Below, one piece after another: positions 35,225-48,271 of a DNA stretch of 64,000 nucleotides. Every line of letters starts with the position of its first letter. Within the stretch, counting starts at the first letter, position 1. A program made the translations under genes and the position numbers. The notes below the pieces were generated by a model that was given only the letters and a program-made list of their open reading frames with translations, was not told where the DNA came from and made no database searches. This stretch comes from Agrypnia vestita (Eukaryota > Arthropoda > Insecta > Trichoptera > Phryganeidae), in assembly GCA_016648135.1 (NCBI GenBank), contig JADDOH010023177.1:1-64000 (forward strand), given 5' to 3'.

Positions 35225-35400
35225 TCACTAATGAGATATGGTGTGTTAAGCTGGGGTGGAGCTGCAAAAACATTTTTATACTGCTAATTATAGCACAAAG
35301 AACGCTTCATAATAACTTGTAGGTCTATCGTACAGATCATTTGTGCCGGAAATTTACGTATAGGTTCTTTTTAATATTGTACTTGCCGTACCTCCGTGAA
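35225..35400 (+). mobile_element. LINE reverse transcriptase fragment
   Basis: The plus strand gives MRYGVLSWGGAAKTFLY and, after small shifts, LIIAQRTLHN and YRTDHLCRKF. This resembles the 'YG...WGG ... QKRALR' step of Jockey/CR1 reverse transcriptases. Stops break it. Confidence 0.55.
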
Positions 35401-36127
35401 AAAACATGGTGGTTTGGTGGGCGACCGTTGCGTGTTGCTTGAGTTATTAGGTGTCATGCGATTACGTGTCAAACTCTAATTATCTAATTTTGTAATTCCA
35501 GCTTCATTCCAGCGAGTTACGGACGTTAGGGGCAGACCGACACTGAAATTATTTTATTTAGATTAGATTAAACAAATTTTATTAGCTTCTGTCATCACCA
35601 TCGTCATCAAAACATGTGGATTTTTTAACCCTGGTGAATCTTTAAGTCTTCAAAAATTTCTCTGTAGATGTTGTGTAACGTGTGGAAAGCAAATAAGAAA
35701 AGCACTAATAATTAAGAATGGACACTCATGGACGTCGTACCCACGGTTTTTGTCGGATGACTTGAGATTTATATTGTGCCGTTAAAGTATAAATGTTACA
35801 GTTAGGTAACAAAGCTTAATGCCCGTAAATGATAAAATGGCTGAAAATGGAATGGGGGAAGGTGCGCAAGGTTCGACTCAGTTCCGGTTCGTTCTTTGCT
35901 GCTGTTGCGTGCTAAAGTGAAAAATTATTTTTAAAAAAATGTTTGTCTATTTTTATTTGATTGAGATATGGCATCAAATCATGGGGTCACTTTTTTAAAC
36001 TCAAATTTAAAGTAAATCCAAAATCTTCAAACAGCTATACTTAAAAAAATTCTAAGCCTGCAAGCTTTTGAATTGAGGCATAATCTTGCGTGATTTTACT
36101 CTGCGTAACGTTTTTCCGATGCACGGA

Positions 36128-36376
36128 TTGTTACTGTAATAGATCTGAGGAACGTATGTCGCGACGCCAGAAAGAGACTGCATGACAGAGAGAGAGAATG
36201 TATAAAAAGGCGCGTGAATGTCGAGTCGCTCTCTCTTTTACTACCATTGTTATCGAAACCGCATCTTACTGTATGAACGATTGTCTAAACCGTTATTGTT
36301 ACCTAATAAATACTTACGAGAACAAAGTCGTTACTGGAAGCAACCTCATCCCGAAACAAGAGTATTACAGTTACTG
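36128..36376 (+). mobile_element. Possible small solo LTR
   Basis: The ends TGTTACTGTAATA and TATTACAGTTAC are inverse. A TATA box (TATAAAAAG at 36201) lies about 75 bp in, and AATAAA-like signals at 36305 and 36384. This layout fits a short BEL/Pao- or copia-like LTR, but no target duplication was certain. Two overlapping short frames here are chance. Confidence 0.4.
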
Positions 36377-37850
36377 TACTTGATAATAAAGGAAAATTAT
36401 AATAACATAGCCTTACACAAATTAAGGTTTTAAACGGAAAAATACTGTGCAGCTAATTTTAGTTTCATAATTCCTAAAATCAGCGATAAACATTGATCGA
36501 GGATATTTTTTTTATTTTAAATAAAATAGAAACCTAAAATATTTATGGATAACATTTTTACATAATTCAATAAAGGAATGTAATAATAATATAATTTAGA
36601 TAAAAAAAGTCATTTTTTATAGTTGGCCGAGTTTTAGCATTTTTGTCACATCTGTTTTGAATTTGTCAGCGGTCAGTTGTTTGGTCTGTTGTGGCAGGTG
36701 TTAGTATGTGTTGTTTCCTAGTCAGCATAACTTACTAATTGCCAGCACCATTGAATGATATAGGGCGATTATTGGAGCTATGCCGTGTAAATAGGCACAG
36801 ATCCAGCGAGATAATTTGTCTCTGCAAATAATAATCGTGTTTAAAAACAAGTAAATCAGGATAAAGGTCAGACCCAAACCACCCAAGAATAACACCTACT
36901 GACTCACCAGATGGTTGGATCCTGAATCTCTTGCACAAAACTGCGGCGTTCCTCCCATGCGAATAATTATTTTAATTTCCTTTCGACAGGCGTATCGTCT
37001 TGAACTTGTGGTAATGCGGCGGTCTATCTCAATATATATTATATATTGCGTACTGGCGCGAGCGGATCAAAACCCAGTGGTTTGAATGAAAATTAGCGGA
37101 AATATATTAATCGCAATTTGATGGTGAGGTTTATTAATTTATATAAAAAGGAATGCGACGCGTAAAAAAACGTCACTGGCCACGCTTCAAGGTCAGAATA
37201 TGAAGTGAGCTGTCATACCAATGCGACATCTGTCGTTGCATCCCAAGCCATCTAGCCAGGGAGAGTCACTCCGGATGGTCTCCGGTCGAACAAATATCGC
37301 GATTGACATGACAGACAAAATATACAATAATTATTTGCACAAACAGCCATTGTATTGCCATTTTCCATCATGTATATTCCAGTCTTATTGCAGTACAAGA
37401 GTACTTTGCCTGAAATGGTCAAATGACCGCGTGCGCAGACAAATCATGCTCTAACTGCATGCAAACTAAAATATTATTTATGACAGTAAGACATATATAT
37501 ATATATATATATGAGGACAATATTTTACATGATAATATTTCTGTGATAATGTGTGTACCATAATGCATAAAATATATGGGCATGTCATGCCTGCGTTTGT
37601 GCTTATCTTAATAAAAAGATAATAAAATATTGGCGGCACTATTCCCAGTAGTCAATAATTTTCCAGCATTTTGTCTTATGATGAGCTTTTTTCTCAAGTC
37701 ATAGATTTCCAAGATACGTACATACGTCTTGAAGACATTGACTTTTATTTGTCGTGTGCTAGCTATAACCCGTCAAAAATGACGTATCTACTTTTACTTT
37801 ATATTTTGGCCGCCAGTTACGGCTGTGAGAACAGCGCCATCTAGCACAGC
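36377..37850. other. Unannotated interval
   Basis: A patch at 37.14-37.30 kb is more balanced but unrecognised. (AT)n at 37494-37512. 'aacccgtcaaaaatgac' at 37768 matches the edge of the T1 SINE region at 1712 and 51597. Confidence 0.45.
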
Positions 37851-38330
37851 GTATCGTCTTGGTAGCGTTAGCAACGGACACTCTTACACAGAGAATTGTG
37901 CATTATTTGGTTGTTTATACTTCATTTTTATTTATTTAATACCTCATGATTATTTGCTAAATCTGGAAGTATTAATGGTGGACATTATAATATAAAGAAA
38001 TATGTAATTTTTTTCTCCTGTTTATACTTCATTTTTATATATCATCATTATTTGAGCCATTTCGTAGCCTTTGTGATATTGTTACTAAGAGAATCTTGTT
38101 TTTTTTATTCATCATTACTTTTTATATTAGCAGTACCATTTGGTAGCGTTAGTGTCGGACAATAACATAGATAATTCATCATCATTACTGTTGGTCCTAA
38201 AACTCGTGGTGGGCCTTGGTATATTAAGAATTATGCATTTTTCCCCTTAATGCCTTATTATTTTACATATCATCATTATATATTTGCGTTAGCGACGTAC
38301 ATTTTTACATAGAAAACGATGTATTTTGAT
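37851..38330 (+). repeat. Degenerate tandem-like repeats
   Basis: Blocks 'gtagcgttagcaacggac', 'ggtagcgttagtgtcggac' and 'gcgttagcgacgtac' recur at 37861, 38142 and 38284. 'gtttatacttcatttttat' recurs at 37914 and 38020. The period is roughly 105-140 bp with heavy divergence. Confidence 0.5.
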
Positions 38331-39109
38331 AGTGTACACAGACAAAGCTTAGTCCTAAAATTCTCGGAATTTTCTTCATTCTCAAGAAGTCATTAATATT
38401 GTTCATCAATATTAATTTTATCTTCTTCAAAGTAGTTCTCTTCAGATATTTGAGCAGGTCTAGATTTTTAATAGGTCCCACTGTTGAAGTCGCTATTCGC
38501 ATTAAAATTTATTATTTGTTTTATGTGTGTATCGATCATGAAACATTTTTAATGGTGTAGTTATTCAATATTACTTAACATAATTCTAGACTACTGGACT
38601 GGTTTTTTCTTTTCAGTTTCTATTTAAAGTTCACGTTTTACGCAGATGGGTTTTTAGAATTTTTAAATTAATTTTTTTTATTAACGATTTATTATTGAAA
38701 TTAATTGGTGATTGTTCTAAGAGCAAGCAATTTTAAAGTTGTAAGGGTTGTTAAATTATATTTTGAATCAAACTTTTTTATTCTCAATTTCTTTTTGTTT
38801 TCATATCATTCCGTTTTGTAGCGACGACAGAAATCCGTGATAAAATTTTTTTAATGGTTTTTTCGTCCGCCTTTAGAATTTTTTTCGAAAGCGTGTATTT
38901 TATTCTAAACAAAATAAATCACCAATTCTCGGGCGGAGTTCTGTCGCGAAGTTAAAAGTCCGAAGGGGTAATAAATTTTTCACCGAAAGTGATATTTCTT
39001 CCGGTTGAACGGTACCTTCGTACTACAGGGCGGTGGGGGGGTGGATTCGTAAGGGTAGTGTTTAAAAAATTGAGCAAGTTCAATTATAACTCTCATGATA
39101 ATGTGCAAA
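38331..39109. other. Unannotated interval
   Basis: No recognised feature. 38.82-38.95 kb contains loosely inverse blocks ('acgacagaaatccg' and 'cggagttctgtcgcg'). Confidence 0.4.
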
Positions 39110-39300
39110 CGAGTTATTGTCAAGTATTTAACTTTCACGTACCAACCCGTCTTTCACGACATACAACTCTTTTCCGACTCAAAAACTATATAACTCAGGC
39201 CGCAAAAAACTCGGTTAGTCTTGCTATACGAGAATTCCCTTGGCATAGACTTATTTGCAGACACAAAGAATATACTTAAGCAAATTCTTAAAATAATGAT
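39110..39300 (+). mobile_element. LINE C-terminal relic (Jockey/CR1-like)
   Basis: The plus-strand frame contains FNFHVPTRLSRHTTLFRLKN, then KNSVSLAIREF, the same order as in the 1.3, 25.5 and 61.5 kb relics. It is followed by a CA repeat and an A+T-rich 3' UTR to about 39.5 kb. Confidence 0.6.
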
Positions 39301-39324
39301 TTCATAGGCCTTAACCCAACGTAC

Positions 39325-39366
39325 AACGCACATACACGCACACACACACACACACATGCACACACA
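39325..39366. repeat. (CA)n microsatellite
   Basis: Imperfect CA repeat over about 40 bp. Confidence 0.9.
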
Positions 39367-39509
39367 AACATCACCTTTAAGTAGGTAATTTTATAGACAT
39401 TATTGTAATCGACTAATAGATGTATGGAGCAGATATAATTCAAACGCTTTAATCTTTTACATTGTAAAACATCTTAATGCATTGTAAGCTTCAATTCGTA
39501 TAAATAAAA

Positions 39510-40246
39510 AATATCGCTTGTACGTGTATGTGTTTTAAGTATAAATCCGTGTGAAGGGAGAAAGAAATGAAATTTTGTTACATTTAAATAACTTTTCTTA
39601 GCATTTTTTAATGAAAAACTAAAAGAGTATGTACCTACTGGGTACAAGATCATTTAAATTAATTAAAAATTCAAGATACGTAAAAAAATACATTATTATT
39701 TAAAACTCAGCCCACTATCCCAAATACAAGTGTCTTCGTCCAGCTCTAGCAACACGCATTAATATGTATATTTAGTGTATCAATGTAGTGTGATCATGTA
39801 AGGATATGTAACTAAATAATTTATTCGATGTATTCTGTGTGTTCAGATTATTGTCAAGAAAATGGTTGTTGTATACTTTTTGAAGGATATTTTAATTTAT
39901 TTTATTTATTCATGGGAAACTAACAGTACATATAAAAATCAGATTACACATGATTATTGAACAGTATAGAGACAATCTTACAAGTTTCCACAGATTAACA
40001 TGTTATGTATTAACGTGTAGCAACAATAATTTGAGTTATACAAAAAAAAACAAAAAAAAGGTGAAAAACAAATATTAGGGTATCTGCAAGAATATCAGAA
40101 TCAACGTTAAGGTCATATATAGGATTATTTGGAAAACAATAATAATCTCATTAATATACAGGACTATTTGGAAAACATTAATAACCCGCAGTACGATGTT
40201 ACTGCTTTAATTATGAATCGAAAATTTTTGTGCAACCAAGACCTAA
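39510..40246. other. Unannotated interval
   Basis: A+T-rich. A short local repeat of 'gga.tatttggaaaaca' lies at 40122 and 40163. Confidence 0.5.
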
Positions 40247-40573
40247 TATCAATAGTTATGGAGATATGCGACATCTAATTTAGCATTTTTTCAATATTTC
40301 TGACTTATTTTTATAAAACGTGAAAATAACTTACATCGAATATGAAAAATTTATTCCCTTTAATATAATTCAAATAACATAATAAAAATCTTCCAATTCC
40401 AATTGTGATTTCTGCAGCGTTTTTATCATTTTATTTAACTTGTACTGAAATGAATGAATTTTTCGTAATCGCTACAAGTTACTGTAATGATAGTTCAACG
40501 TTTTGTAAAATATAAGTCAGATATACTGAAAAAAATGCACACTTTGATATTGCATAACTCCATGACTATTGAT
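40247..40573. mobile_element. MITE family M, copy 2
   Basis: The arms are inverse over about 70 bp: 'atcaatagttatggagatat' and '...gcataactccatgactattgat', each followed inward by an 'aaacgt' block. The interior matches the 19.2 kb copy ('acttacatcgaat' and 'gaatgaattttt'). Confidence 0.75.
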
Positions 40574-40826
40574 GGTCATGTTTTGCTTTAGAATATTTAT
40601 GAATCACTATCAAGGCAAGAATCCACCTGTAAAGTGCTACTGGCTATGATAAACCCTGTATATTGTATGTACGACACATTCTCGTAATGGGAGAAAAAAA
40701 TAATTAAAACAAAAAGTATAATTATCTTGTAAATTTCCTCCAAGTGGGTCACTGGTACTAAATATGATATACGAGAATAATTTTAAAAAAAAATCTTGCA
40801 CTATGAATAGAAAAACATAGAACTGT

Positions 40827-40870
40827 TGGCAAAATTTAATACAATATCGCTGCTAAGGTCGTTCCGCCAT
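40827..40870 (-). pseudogene. mariner transposase start fragment
   Basis: The minus strand reads MAERP, a stop, then QRYCIKFCQ, the first residues of a mariner transposase as in the relic at 31.5 kb. The match ends abruptly. Confidence 0.5.
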
Positions 40871-43544
40871 TTTACAATCTGACAATCCAACAGGCACAAG
40901 CTAAACCTCTTGATTAATGATTGCCAGATACTGATGCTTTCTGCGGGCGGGAAAAAATTATGATGATCCGAAAAAACAGTGACCTGCGTAATGAATCTTC
41001 AAAATCAGATACCTAGGGAAGATTTAATTTATAGAATGTTAGTCGATGGCCCATCCTGATAAAAACCCAGTTGGCACAAACGAGATTGGTTTTTCAGTAG
41101 ATTTTTTTTAACGGGGTAAAATAACAAAATAACGTAAGTTTATATTCATAAAGAAAAAAATATACCAGATTAATTAATGATCAAAATAAATTAGCAATAA
41201 CAATACCAATAAAATATTTATAATTATAATTATAATCTTCTACAGCTGGTCGACCGCGGCTTCTGGTTACGCTCTCATCGTAGAGTTTTACTCTATTATT
41301 TTAATTGCACATCTTCACTTGCTCCCGAAGCTTTTATCTAGGTGAGAAATAAAAATCCATACGCAACCGCTATACTCTTTCTTTCCCTCACAATGCCTTC
41401 AATCACAATACAAGTAATTTAGCTAAAATCACATAGAAAATATTTAAAATTCATGACCTTGGTAACAACTAACAACGCGCTTACAATCGCGAATCTCTCT
41501 GTATCTTGTTGAATTCGCGTCTCTTGACTGAATTTTAGAATGTTATTTTACTCACTGTTTGTCTATTCTCCCTTTTAGATTCCATCAGATAGGAGCCTTT
41601 TGATTCGAGGTACTGTTTGCTTTAAAACTCACTTTAAAACAATCTATACATTGGATTCAGCAGTGAAATATACAATTAGAAACATTGTTGGAGTTCTGTA
41701 TCCAGGCTTAATGATGCCACTATGAAAGTTCTCAAAATGCCAAGCAGGTGTGTGTGTTGTGATAGTGTTAACGGATATCTGATTGGAGAGCAAAATTTAA
41801 ATATTATCTTTATATACCAGTTATAAATAATATTTATCGTGCCCCCGTTATTTTTCATGTAATTTTTTTGAGGGTTTCTTTATTTCATTAGTACAAAATA
41901 AACAAGTTCAGTCATTATTAACCTAACATTTATAAAACAAAAGTGAAATTTTGTAAAAAAATCTAATTTAAATAAACAAACAAATTCATAGAAAACGATT
42001 CATAAAAGAAACATTTAATCGAATTTAAAATTGAGTAAAGCAGTCTTTATGCGATACATAAAAAACTATACTCAATTCAAATATGTAATTACAAAGATAT
42101 GTACATAATTGTAAACTCAAATATTGTTCGGTGTTGATTTTATTGAAGCCAACTTTTGAATGACTTCAGTAAAATCTATTTATTTGGCTAAATCATTTTC
42201 AATGGACAAAAGAGATAAATAATTAAGACGTTTTTGTGTTGTAGAACATCTTTGTCAAGTTTTAATGAATTTTCCAGCCTACAAAATGATCTAATTAACA
42301 AGAATATACTTTGTTCATACCACTAATCTTACGAAAAAGTTACTAAAACATTGTGCAGTAAAATTCTGAATTTATAAATAGTACTAACAGGCATTATACA
42401 AAATAATTTATGGCGAGTCAGTTATTAATAAATATACCTTACAATTTTATTGTTTATATATGATGCATAAATTAGTTTAATTTTTAAGTTTTGGTAAACT
42501 ATGAAACAGATCGTGTGCGTATTTTCTATTTTTTCCTCCATATATTTTTTACTTGTTATATATTGTGTACTAATATGTAACATGTATGATATAAGCTGTA
42601 AAACGACCATATTCACTTCATTTTCAAATATTAATTAGATTCTAGACATTCTGTGGAGAACTTGCGAAGATAATATTTTTAGTGACATATTAACTACAAA
42701 ATAAATGTAAATGATTTTACAGATTATATTTTAAGAGAAAAAAAATATTTGTAAATCATATATGTAAAATATCGTTCTATATCATCGTGCCAAAAAAAAT
42801 GAAAAATCAAATACGTCATCACCACGCAGTAACTACTTATTTTATTTATTACCCATAAAGATGTTAATGTATTTAATGTGCAAATCTTAGGCCCAGCCAC
42901 TCCAAAAAAAAATCGCGATTTATAGAATAATATTGTGAAAAGTATGTGATGAAAAAATATACGAAATACTCAATATCACGGTGACTAAAAATTGTGTCAA
43001 GTACTTATAAATGACACACTTATATTTTGATATATCAAAGATATTAGACATGGTAAAAAGTTGCAAAAATTACGTGTTACGAGAAAACTTGGCGGGTAAG
43101 GAAACACGGGTTTCTTTTTATATATATATTGATTATGTACATAATATATCCATGTATGTATGAATGCTAATATAAACACTGGCAATGTGTTAAAAATACT
43201 GTTATTTTTTTTATATTGATCCATTGAATTGACTTTAATACCCCGATATAGGGAGTGGGTCGAAACAATCGACAATAATAATGAAAAACAGTCGATTTCC
43301 TTAAGAATGGTGCAGCAATACTTTCAAGATAAATTCTTTATTTTCCGCACAATGAAAACGATTTTACCGACTCTTTAAGAGACATTAACATTTTTATGTG
43401 AATACTTTTATCCTGTTTTTAACGTTAGTCGTATCCGTGACGAGCCAGGACGTTATACCATTTACCAGGGCCTTTATGATATACAATTTTCTTGAATTCT
43501 TACATTTAAACAGCTGAAATCAAGGTGATAATATATTTAATAAT
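40871..43544. other. Long unannotated interval
   Basis: Only scattered short frames and A+T-rich sequence. I see no exon pattern, RNA or repeat partner. Confidence 0.5.
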
Positions 43545-43795
43545 ATAATTAATGAAAATATAAATTGTTTTTACCGCTCATTTATTGAAAATATCAACAT
43601 GTTTCAGGGTTCCTTCGTTAGGATCAATGTATACCTACTTAAAATTAAAATTCAAAAATCGAAATTGGTATACATAGACAATAATAAAATAAAAATTATG
43701 CATGGAAAATGAATAAATAATTAAGTACTAACGTGAAAACAAATTTAAAAGAAAACTGTTTGTAAAAAGGACCTGGTTAAATATATTAAATACAC
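43545..43795 (-). mobile_element. Fold-back family C copy
   Basis: 'ttattgaaaatatcaacatg' and a hairpin ending at 'cgttagg' give, on the minus strand, CTAACGA-hairpin-GAAACATGTTG (43598-43623). It is followed by the internal block with 'taattaagtactaacgtg', also at 6.13 kb. Confidence 0.6.
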
Positions 43796-43799
43796 ATAA

Positions 43800-44295
43800 T
43801 GGAATTCTGGTACCAGCACCGATGTATGGAAATGAAGCCTGGAGCTGGTAGAAGAGAAATGAAAGTAGATTGAAAGCAGTTGAGATGAGATCCTCAGACG
43901 TATGTGTGGCAAATCCATTTATGATAGGGTAAAGAATGAAGATATTAGGAATGAACGTAAAGCTAATCTTAGCATAATTAATAGAATTAAAAAAGGGTCG
44001 CTCAGATGGTTTGGGGATGTTAAACAAATGAATGAAGAAAGAATGGAAAGAAAAATATATAATGAAAGTGTTGGCAAATGGCACCAGAGAGAGAGGGCGA
44101 CCGCAAAAGACGTGGCGTGGCCAGATTAACCAGATACTGGAAGATGGTCCCGTTAGAAGTCTCAACAACCGGTGAGCTTGCATGCGAAGATGTATGAATG
44201 CGGATGAGGCGAGAATTGTATTTCAGGACAGAAGAGTGTGGCGCTCTATCCTCTCTGCCTAACCCCATGAGGAAACGGCGTGATGTAAGCAGGTA
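43800..44295 (+). mobile_element. LINE ORF2 C-terminus (RTE-like), longest copy
   Basis: In two or three frames the plus strand reads LVPAPMYGNEAWSW, RLKAVEMRSS, then LRWFGDVKQMNEERMERKIY, and finally ACMRRCMNADEARIVFQD and VWRSILSA. This is the C-terminal region after the RT fingers-palm domain of an RTE-like insect LINE. Frameshifts and stops (for example at the SA*P end) show it is dead. The 151-codon frame on the other strand is a shadow. Confidence 0.8.
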
Positions 44296-44929
44296 CATAA
44301 GAAAAAATATTGAAATATGCACACTTGATGCATTATATACGCCGGTACCTATTTAATTTAATATGGTAACAAAAAAATTACCGATATTGGAAACATTTTT
44401 TTAGCTATCTGAATCGTCTAGTTGCAATATCACATATTTGCAGTTTATGTGCAAAAAATGTGAATACAATTTTATTGAAATTCAAAAGCACGGACGTATA
44501 TAATTCGTAGGTTTCATTTCATTCGTTTCATGTTCCCCCCATTATTGAATGCACATTCGATTGAAAATTCACTTTTATTTTCGAAAAATAGGTACCTACA
44601 TAAAAGCATTCGATTTATTCAATGAAATATTACAATATAACGCGAAACGGCATTTTGCGAGAGATGCGGAGATTCTGCGCGTTTAAAAAACAAAACCCGC
44701 TGACCCTAATGAACATTACGAGGCCTAAACAAGAACTAGCCGATTCTGCTAATTGTTATTTATTAATTGTGATTAATGTCCCTGCTAAACATGACTATCG
44801 CGTGATACTTTTGCAGCCACCAGCAAATATTTATGCTAATCACTCTTTATTTTAATAGTGTATATATAATATTATGGCCAAAACCTATGTTATAAAATAA
44901 TAATTATTTTATGAATACATTATTAATGA

Positions 44930-45005
44930 GCCTGGGGCCGCGTCGCATATATCCGACGGAGCGCGACTGTCCCCAGGGGCCGCGTCGGATATATCCGATA
45001 GGCAC
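44930..45005. repeat. GGCCGCGTCGGATATATCCGA repeat pair (given as a 21-bp unit, see text)
   Basis: Two copies of a G+C-rich unit starting GGGGCCGCGTCG and ending ATATATCCGA lie at 44936 and 44978. In the second the last 14 bp (TCGGATATATCCGA) are a perfect palindrome. They stand out sharply from the A+T-rich surroundings. Confidence 0.75.
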
Positions 45006-45828
45006 AAAATAAATTATTTATCGACGGCCGCGTATCGAATTTGAAAAACGTAATTTTTTCCCAATAGAGAAATCCTGTTGTGACCTGTCGTTCCATTTTC
45101 AATTCAAAAACATCACGGATTATATTTTAAATCAACAATCAAAATAGAAGTTTTTCTGCCGTCAAAATCGTATAGAATTGTCATAGATGGCGCCCCGATC
45201 GCGTGTTGTGCAATCGAAATTCAAATATTCCATCGTCAAGGTCACGCGCAATGTGCGCGGGAAATACGATTTATTTTTTTCGATTTTCGATTTATTTGTA
45301 CACGTATATACAAATATATACGATATGTTTTGCGATATTTGTCAGTTTTTGTTGGTTTATGATTCAATTGAATACTAATAGTGATTTATTAACAAAAATA
45401 CACGCAATTTTGTTGCGTTTATTCGAAATATGTGTGTGTATGAAAGTGTATCATATTTATGTGTTATGAGTGCGATGTCCCGTCGTGTGCCGTGCCGTGC
45501 AACAAAATATATCACACAGAAGAAGATTATTATTATTAATAGTAGTGTTGTCTCTAATAAACAAATAAAAAATTATTATTATTTTTCAGAAAATGTTGCG
45601 CTGGCAACATTATGGAAATTCAAACAAAGATTATTTTTTTACTTAAATGATAAAAAAATCATTGCATTTCGATACTTACGATAAAATAATATGAATGTGT
45701 GTGTTTTTTTTTAATTTAAGCATGTTTTCATGGTTTTTTCGTAAAAAGAAAAATCACAAAAAAATCAGAAAATTTACGGCCCTTGCCTATATGTTGCGCA
45801 ACGATAAAATATTGCATAGGATCGCGGC
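45006..45828. other. Unannotated interval
   Basis: A CpG-bearing stretch (45.19-45.26 and 45.46-45.50 kb) with overlapping frames of 63-88 codons. No family is recognised. It may be the end of a DNA transposon that includes the 44.93 kb repeats. Confidence 0.35.
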
Positions 45829-46085
45829 GGTGGGAGACCAATGAAACACTTGAAATCGTGTTTAACGAATTAAATTGGAGCACTGTTCATTAATTCATAC
45901 GATTTCGCGCTAATCACTTTAAGCTTGTCTTTTCAGAATATTTGCATGTATTTATTCACTATTGAATGCTCGGGAGCTACTCTATTAAAGTATTTCGCTA
46001 GTCTACTGAATCGCCCCATCGCTTCTTGTCTCTGATTTCGATTCTGTGTAATCACTGAAGTGTCACAATAAACTGTTCCGTGCAG
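45829..46085 (-). mobile_element. LTR fragment, family I
   Basis: 'gtgggagaccaatgaaacac' and 'ttaaattggagcactgttc' are the reverse complement of the family I LTR 3' end at 31.24-31.31 kb. The remainder is LTR-like but not aligned. Confidence 0.55.
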
Positions 46086-46096
46086 CAGATATGTTG

Positions 46097-46470
46097 GTAC
46101 TGAAATAGGAATTGTTATTTTACATAGTATGATAGACTGACTTCAAAACCTTTCCAGCAATTTTCAATTTACTGTAAAACGTCTAAAGTTACAAAAGCCT
46201 TGATTACGTAATTTTTTCCATTTCCACAGTTTCGTGACAATGACAATATTGACGAAAGATCTAAGATCATTTTGTTGCTACTGAAATAGGAAATGTTATT
46301 TTACATAGTATGATAGTATGATGAGACCGACTTCTTAACCTTTCCAGCAATTTTCAATTTACTGTAAAACGTCCAAATTTACAAAAGCCTTGATTACGTA
46401 TTTTTTTTTCCATTTCCACAGTCTCGTGACAATGACAATATTGACGAAAGATCTAAGATCATTTGTTTCT
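46097..46470 (+). repeat. Tandem duplication of about 182 bp
   Basis: 46097-46277 and 46279-46470 are near-identical: 'tactgaaatagga', 'caattttcaatttactgtaa' and 'gacgaaagatctaagatcat' appear in the same order. Differences are a 'tagtatga' insertion, a lengthened T-run and scattered substitutions, so the duplication is not brand new. Confidence 0.9.
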
Positions 46471-47794
46471 ATTTCCAAGGCTTTGTCATTAAAAACGTTC
46501 AGTTGACAAATAAAATGGGATTTTATTAAAATTAATATTTTTAAATATCAGTGTTGGATAATGTTTGAACACGGATTGTAGATTGGAAAAGTTATTAGGA
46601 AATGGATTTGGTATAGGTTTAGAGAGAGGTCAATGGGCCATGAAGGGAAGCAGCTCTGACCTTATTTTCCTCCGGATCCAGGTAGATGGACTGGTTCCTC
46701 CCTTATCAGAAGGGCGCTTCGTCTCACCGTATCCCTCTGGTTCACTTTGTTGAAAGATCCTCATAGGTCAGGTCAGTCAAGCAGTTAAAATTCCAAATGT
46801 TCCAAAGTCAAACAATACTGTGTCAAAGTCATTGAAAAAATATATTTGTAGAGCGTGCACTATCAAAAGGAGAAGGTGGTTGGATTCAATGACATCCGGC
46901 CCTGCTCGTAAAGATAGAACAGATTATTACATTTTCAGTGATTTTTGAGGTTTGTCTCTGAAATAAATAATAATACATGTTGCACAAATATTATTTCATG
47001 TATAGGGAAGGGTCATATCATTAAATCAAATGATATTTCTGTCGGTAAGTAACAATTTACTGATCACAAAGCCAGCCAGAAAAAGGTTTCTACAAATAAA
47101 GTTTAAATCGTTCTGTATCGTCTAAAAACAACTTAATGTATTTTCTTAGATAATTATCTAAGGTAAGAATACTACACATTTGTGTTGATTATCAAGGAAA
47201 TTTGCTCGGAAAAATCGTTATGCCGCAAATAATATTTTATTTATTTATTTATTTTGTTTCTACGGTTTATACCTATTCAATAAAATAAGAATCTTATACA
47301 CACCTAGATAACAGTGAACATTATATACGTGAATAATATCTGCATACATGATCGTTTACAAATGTGTACATATACATACTACATACATACGAAATTTATA
47401 ACACTATATCTTTTGTAATAATTGTTGTTTTTTTGTTTCGTAGGGGATTTGATTATGCTAAAATAATGCGTATGTAAAATGTGCCTTAAATAGACGCAAG
47501 GAGGACATTCTTATGCACTGATCCAATCCCCTATCATAAAAATGGGGTTTTCTTCATCTCTTTACGAAATAATAATACTTTATGACAGAATATTTATAAA
47601 AAATATATTTTTGCTAAGTACATATATCACAAATTAAGTAAATACAATTATAAAGTATGTTATAAAGTATGAACAAAGATATGTATTAACAAAGTTTAAT
47701 CAAGTAAATTAACGGTAAAATCTTCGTTAAGGAGATTTCGGTAACGACTTAAGTTATGTTGATGTTGTTAATACAATTAACAAGAATATACTTT
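46471..47794. other. Unannotated interval
   Basis: 46.61-46.76 kb is balanced in composition, with a 62-codon frame of no known pattern. The remainder is A+T-rich; 47.21-47.39 kb looks like a LINE 3' tail on the minus strand. Confidence 0.4.
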
Positions 47795-47890
47795 CTTCTG
47801 GTTTGTGTCTTCTGGGGTATCATGCCGTGTTTTGACGACCTTTCTGACCAACGTTTCGGATCCCATTGCAGGGTCCATCAGCAGAGCTAT
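47795..47890 (-). mobile_element. Fold-back family B, left arm
   Basis: 'tgtgtcttctggggtat', 'ctgaccaacgtttcggatcc' and 'attgcagggtccatcagcag' match the 53.8 kb copy. On the minus strand the core reads CTGCTGA-hairpin-GAAACGTT. Confidence 0.65.
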
Positions 47891-48271
47891 TTAAAAGATA
47901 ACTTTTTTCAAAAAATACCTATTTATAATATTTCATTTACTAATTTTATTAACTTTTTTTTATTTCCAAAATTTTATTTATCAATCTCTAACCCTGTATT
48001 GTTTGCATGTTAAACTTATAGACCCTTATTAATTAATATCAAGAAAATCTATTTCCTATATCCAAAATATGATTAGAAATTCGGTAAAATTATTATTATT
48101 TAAAAAACAATTATTATTTCTCAAGTGTTCCTTAACTCTAACATCAAAATTTATACTCGTTTTTCACATCCTTTCCCATTTTTTTTTTACCTTTCCCATT
48201 CCTTTCCAAAAATATAAAAGATAACCATTAACAAAATAAAAAATAAATTAAAGTTTTTATTTTTTATTTTT

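Noticed and set aside
43728..44183. 151-codon minus-strand open frame, longest in the window
   Set aside because: It is antisense to a clear LINE ORF2 relic and has no protein-like pattern.
44930..45830. Complete piggyBac-like element
   Set aside because: I could not find matching inverted ends or TTAA on both sides.
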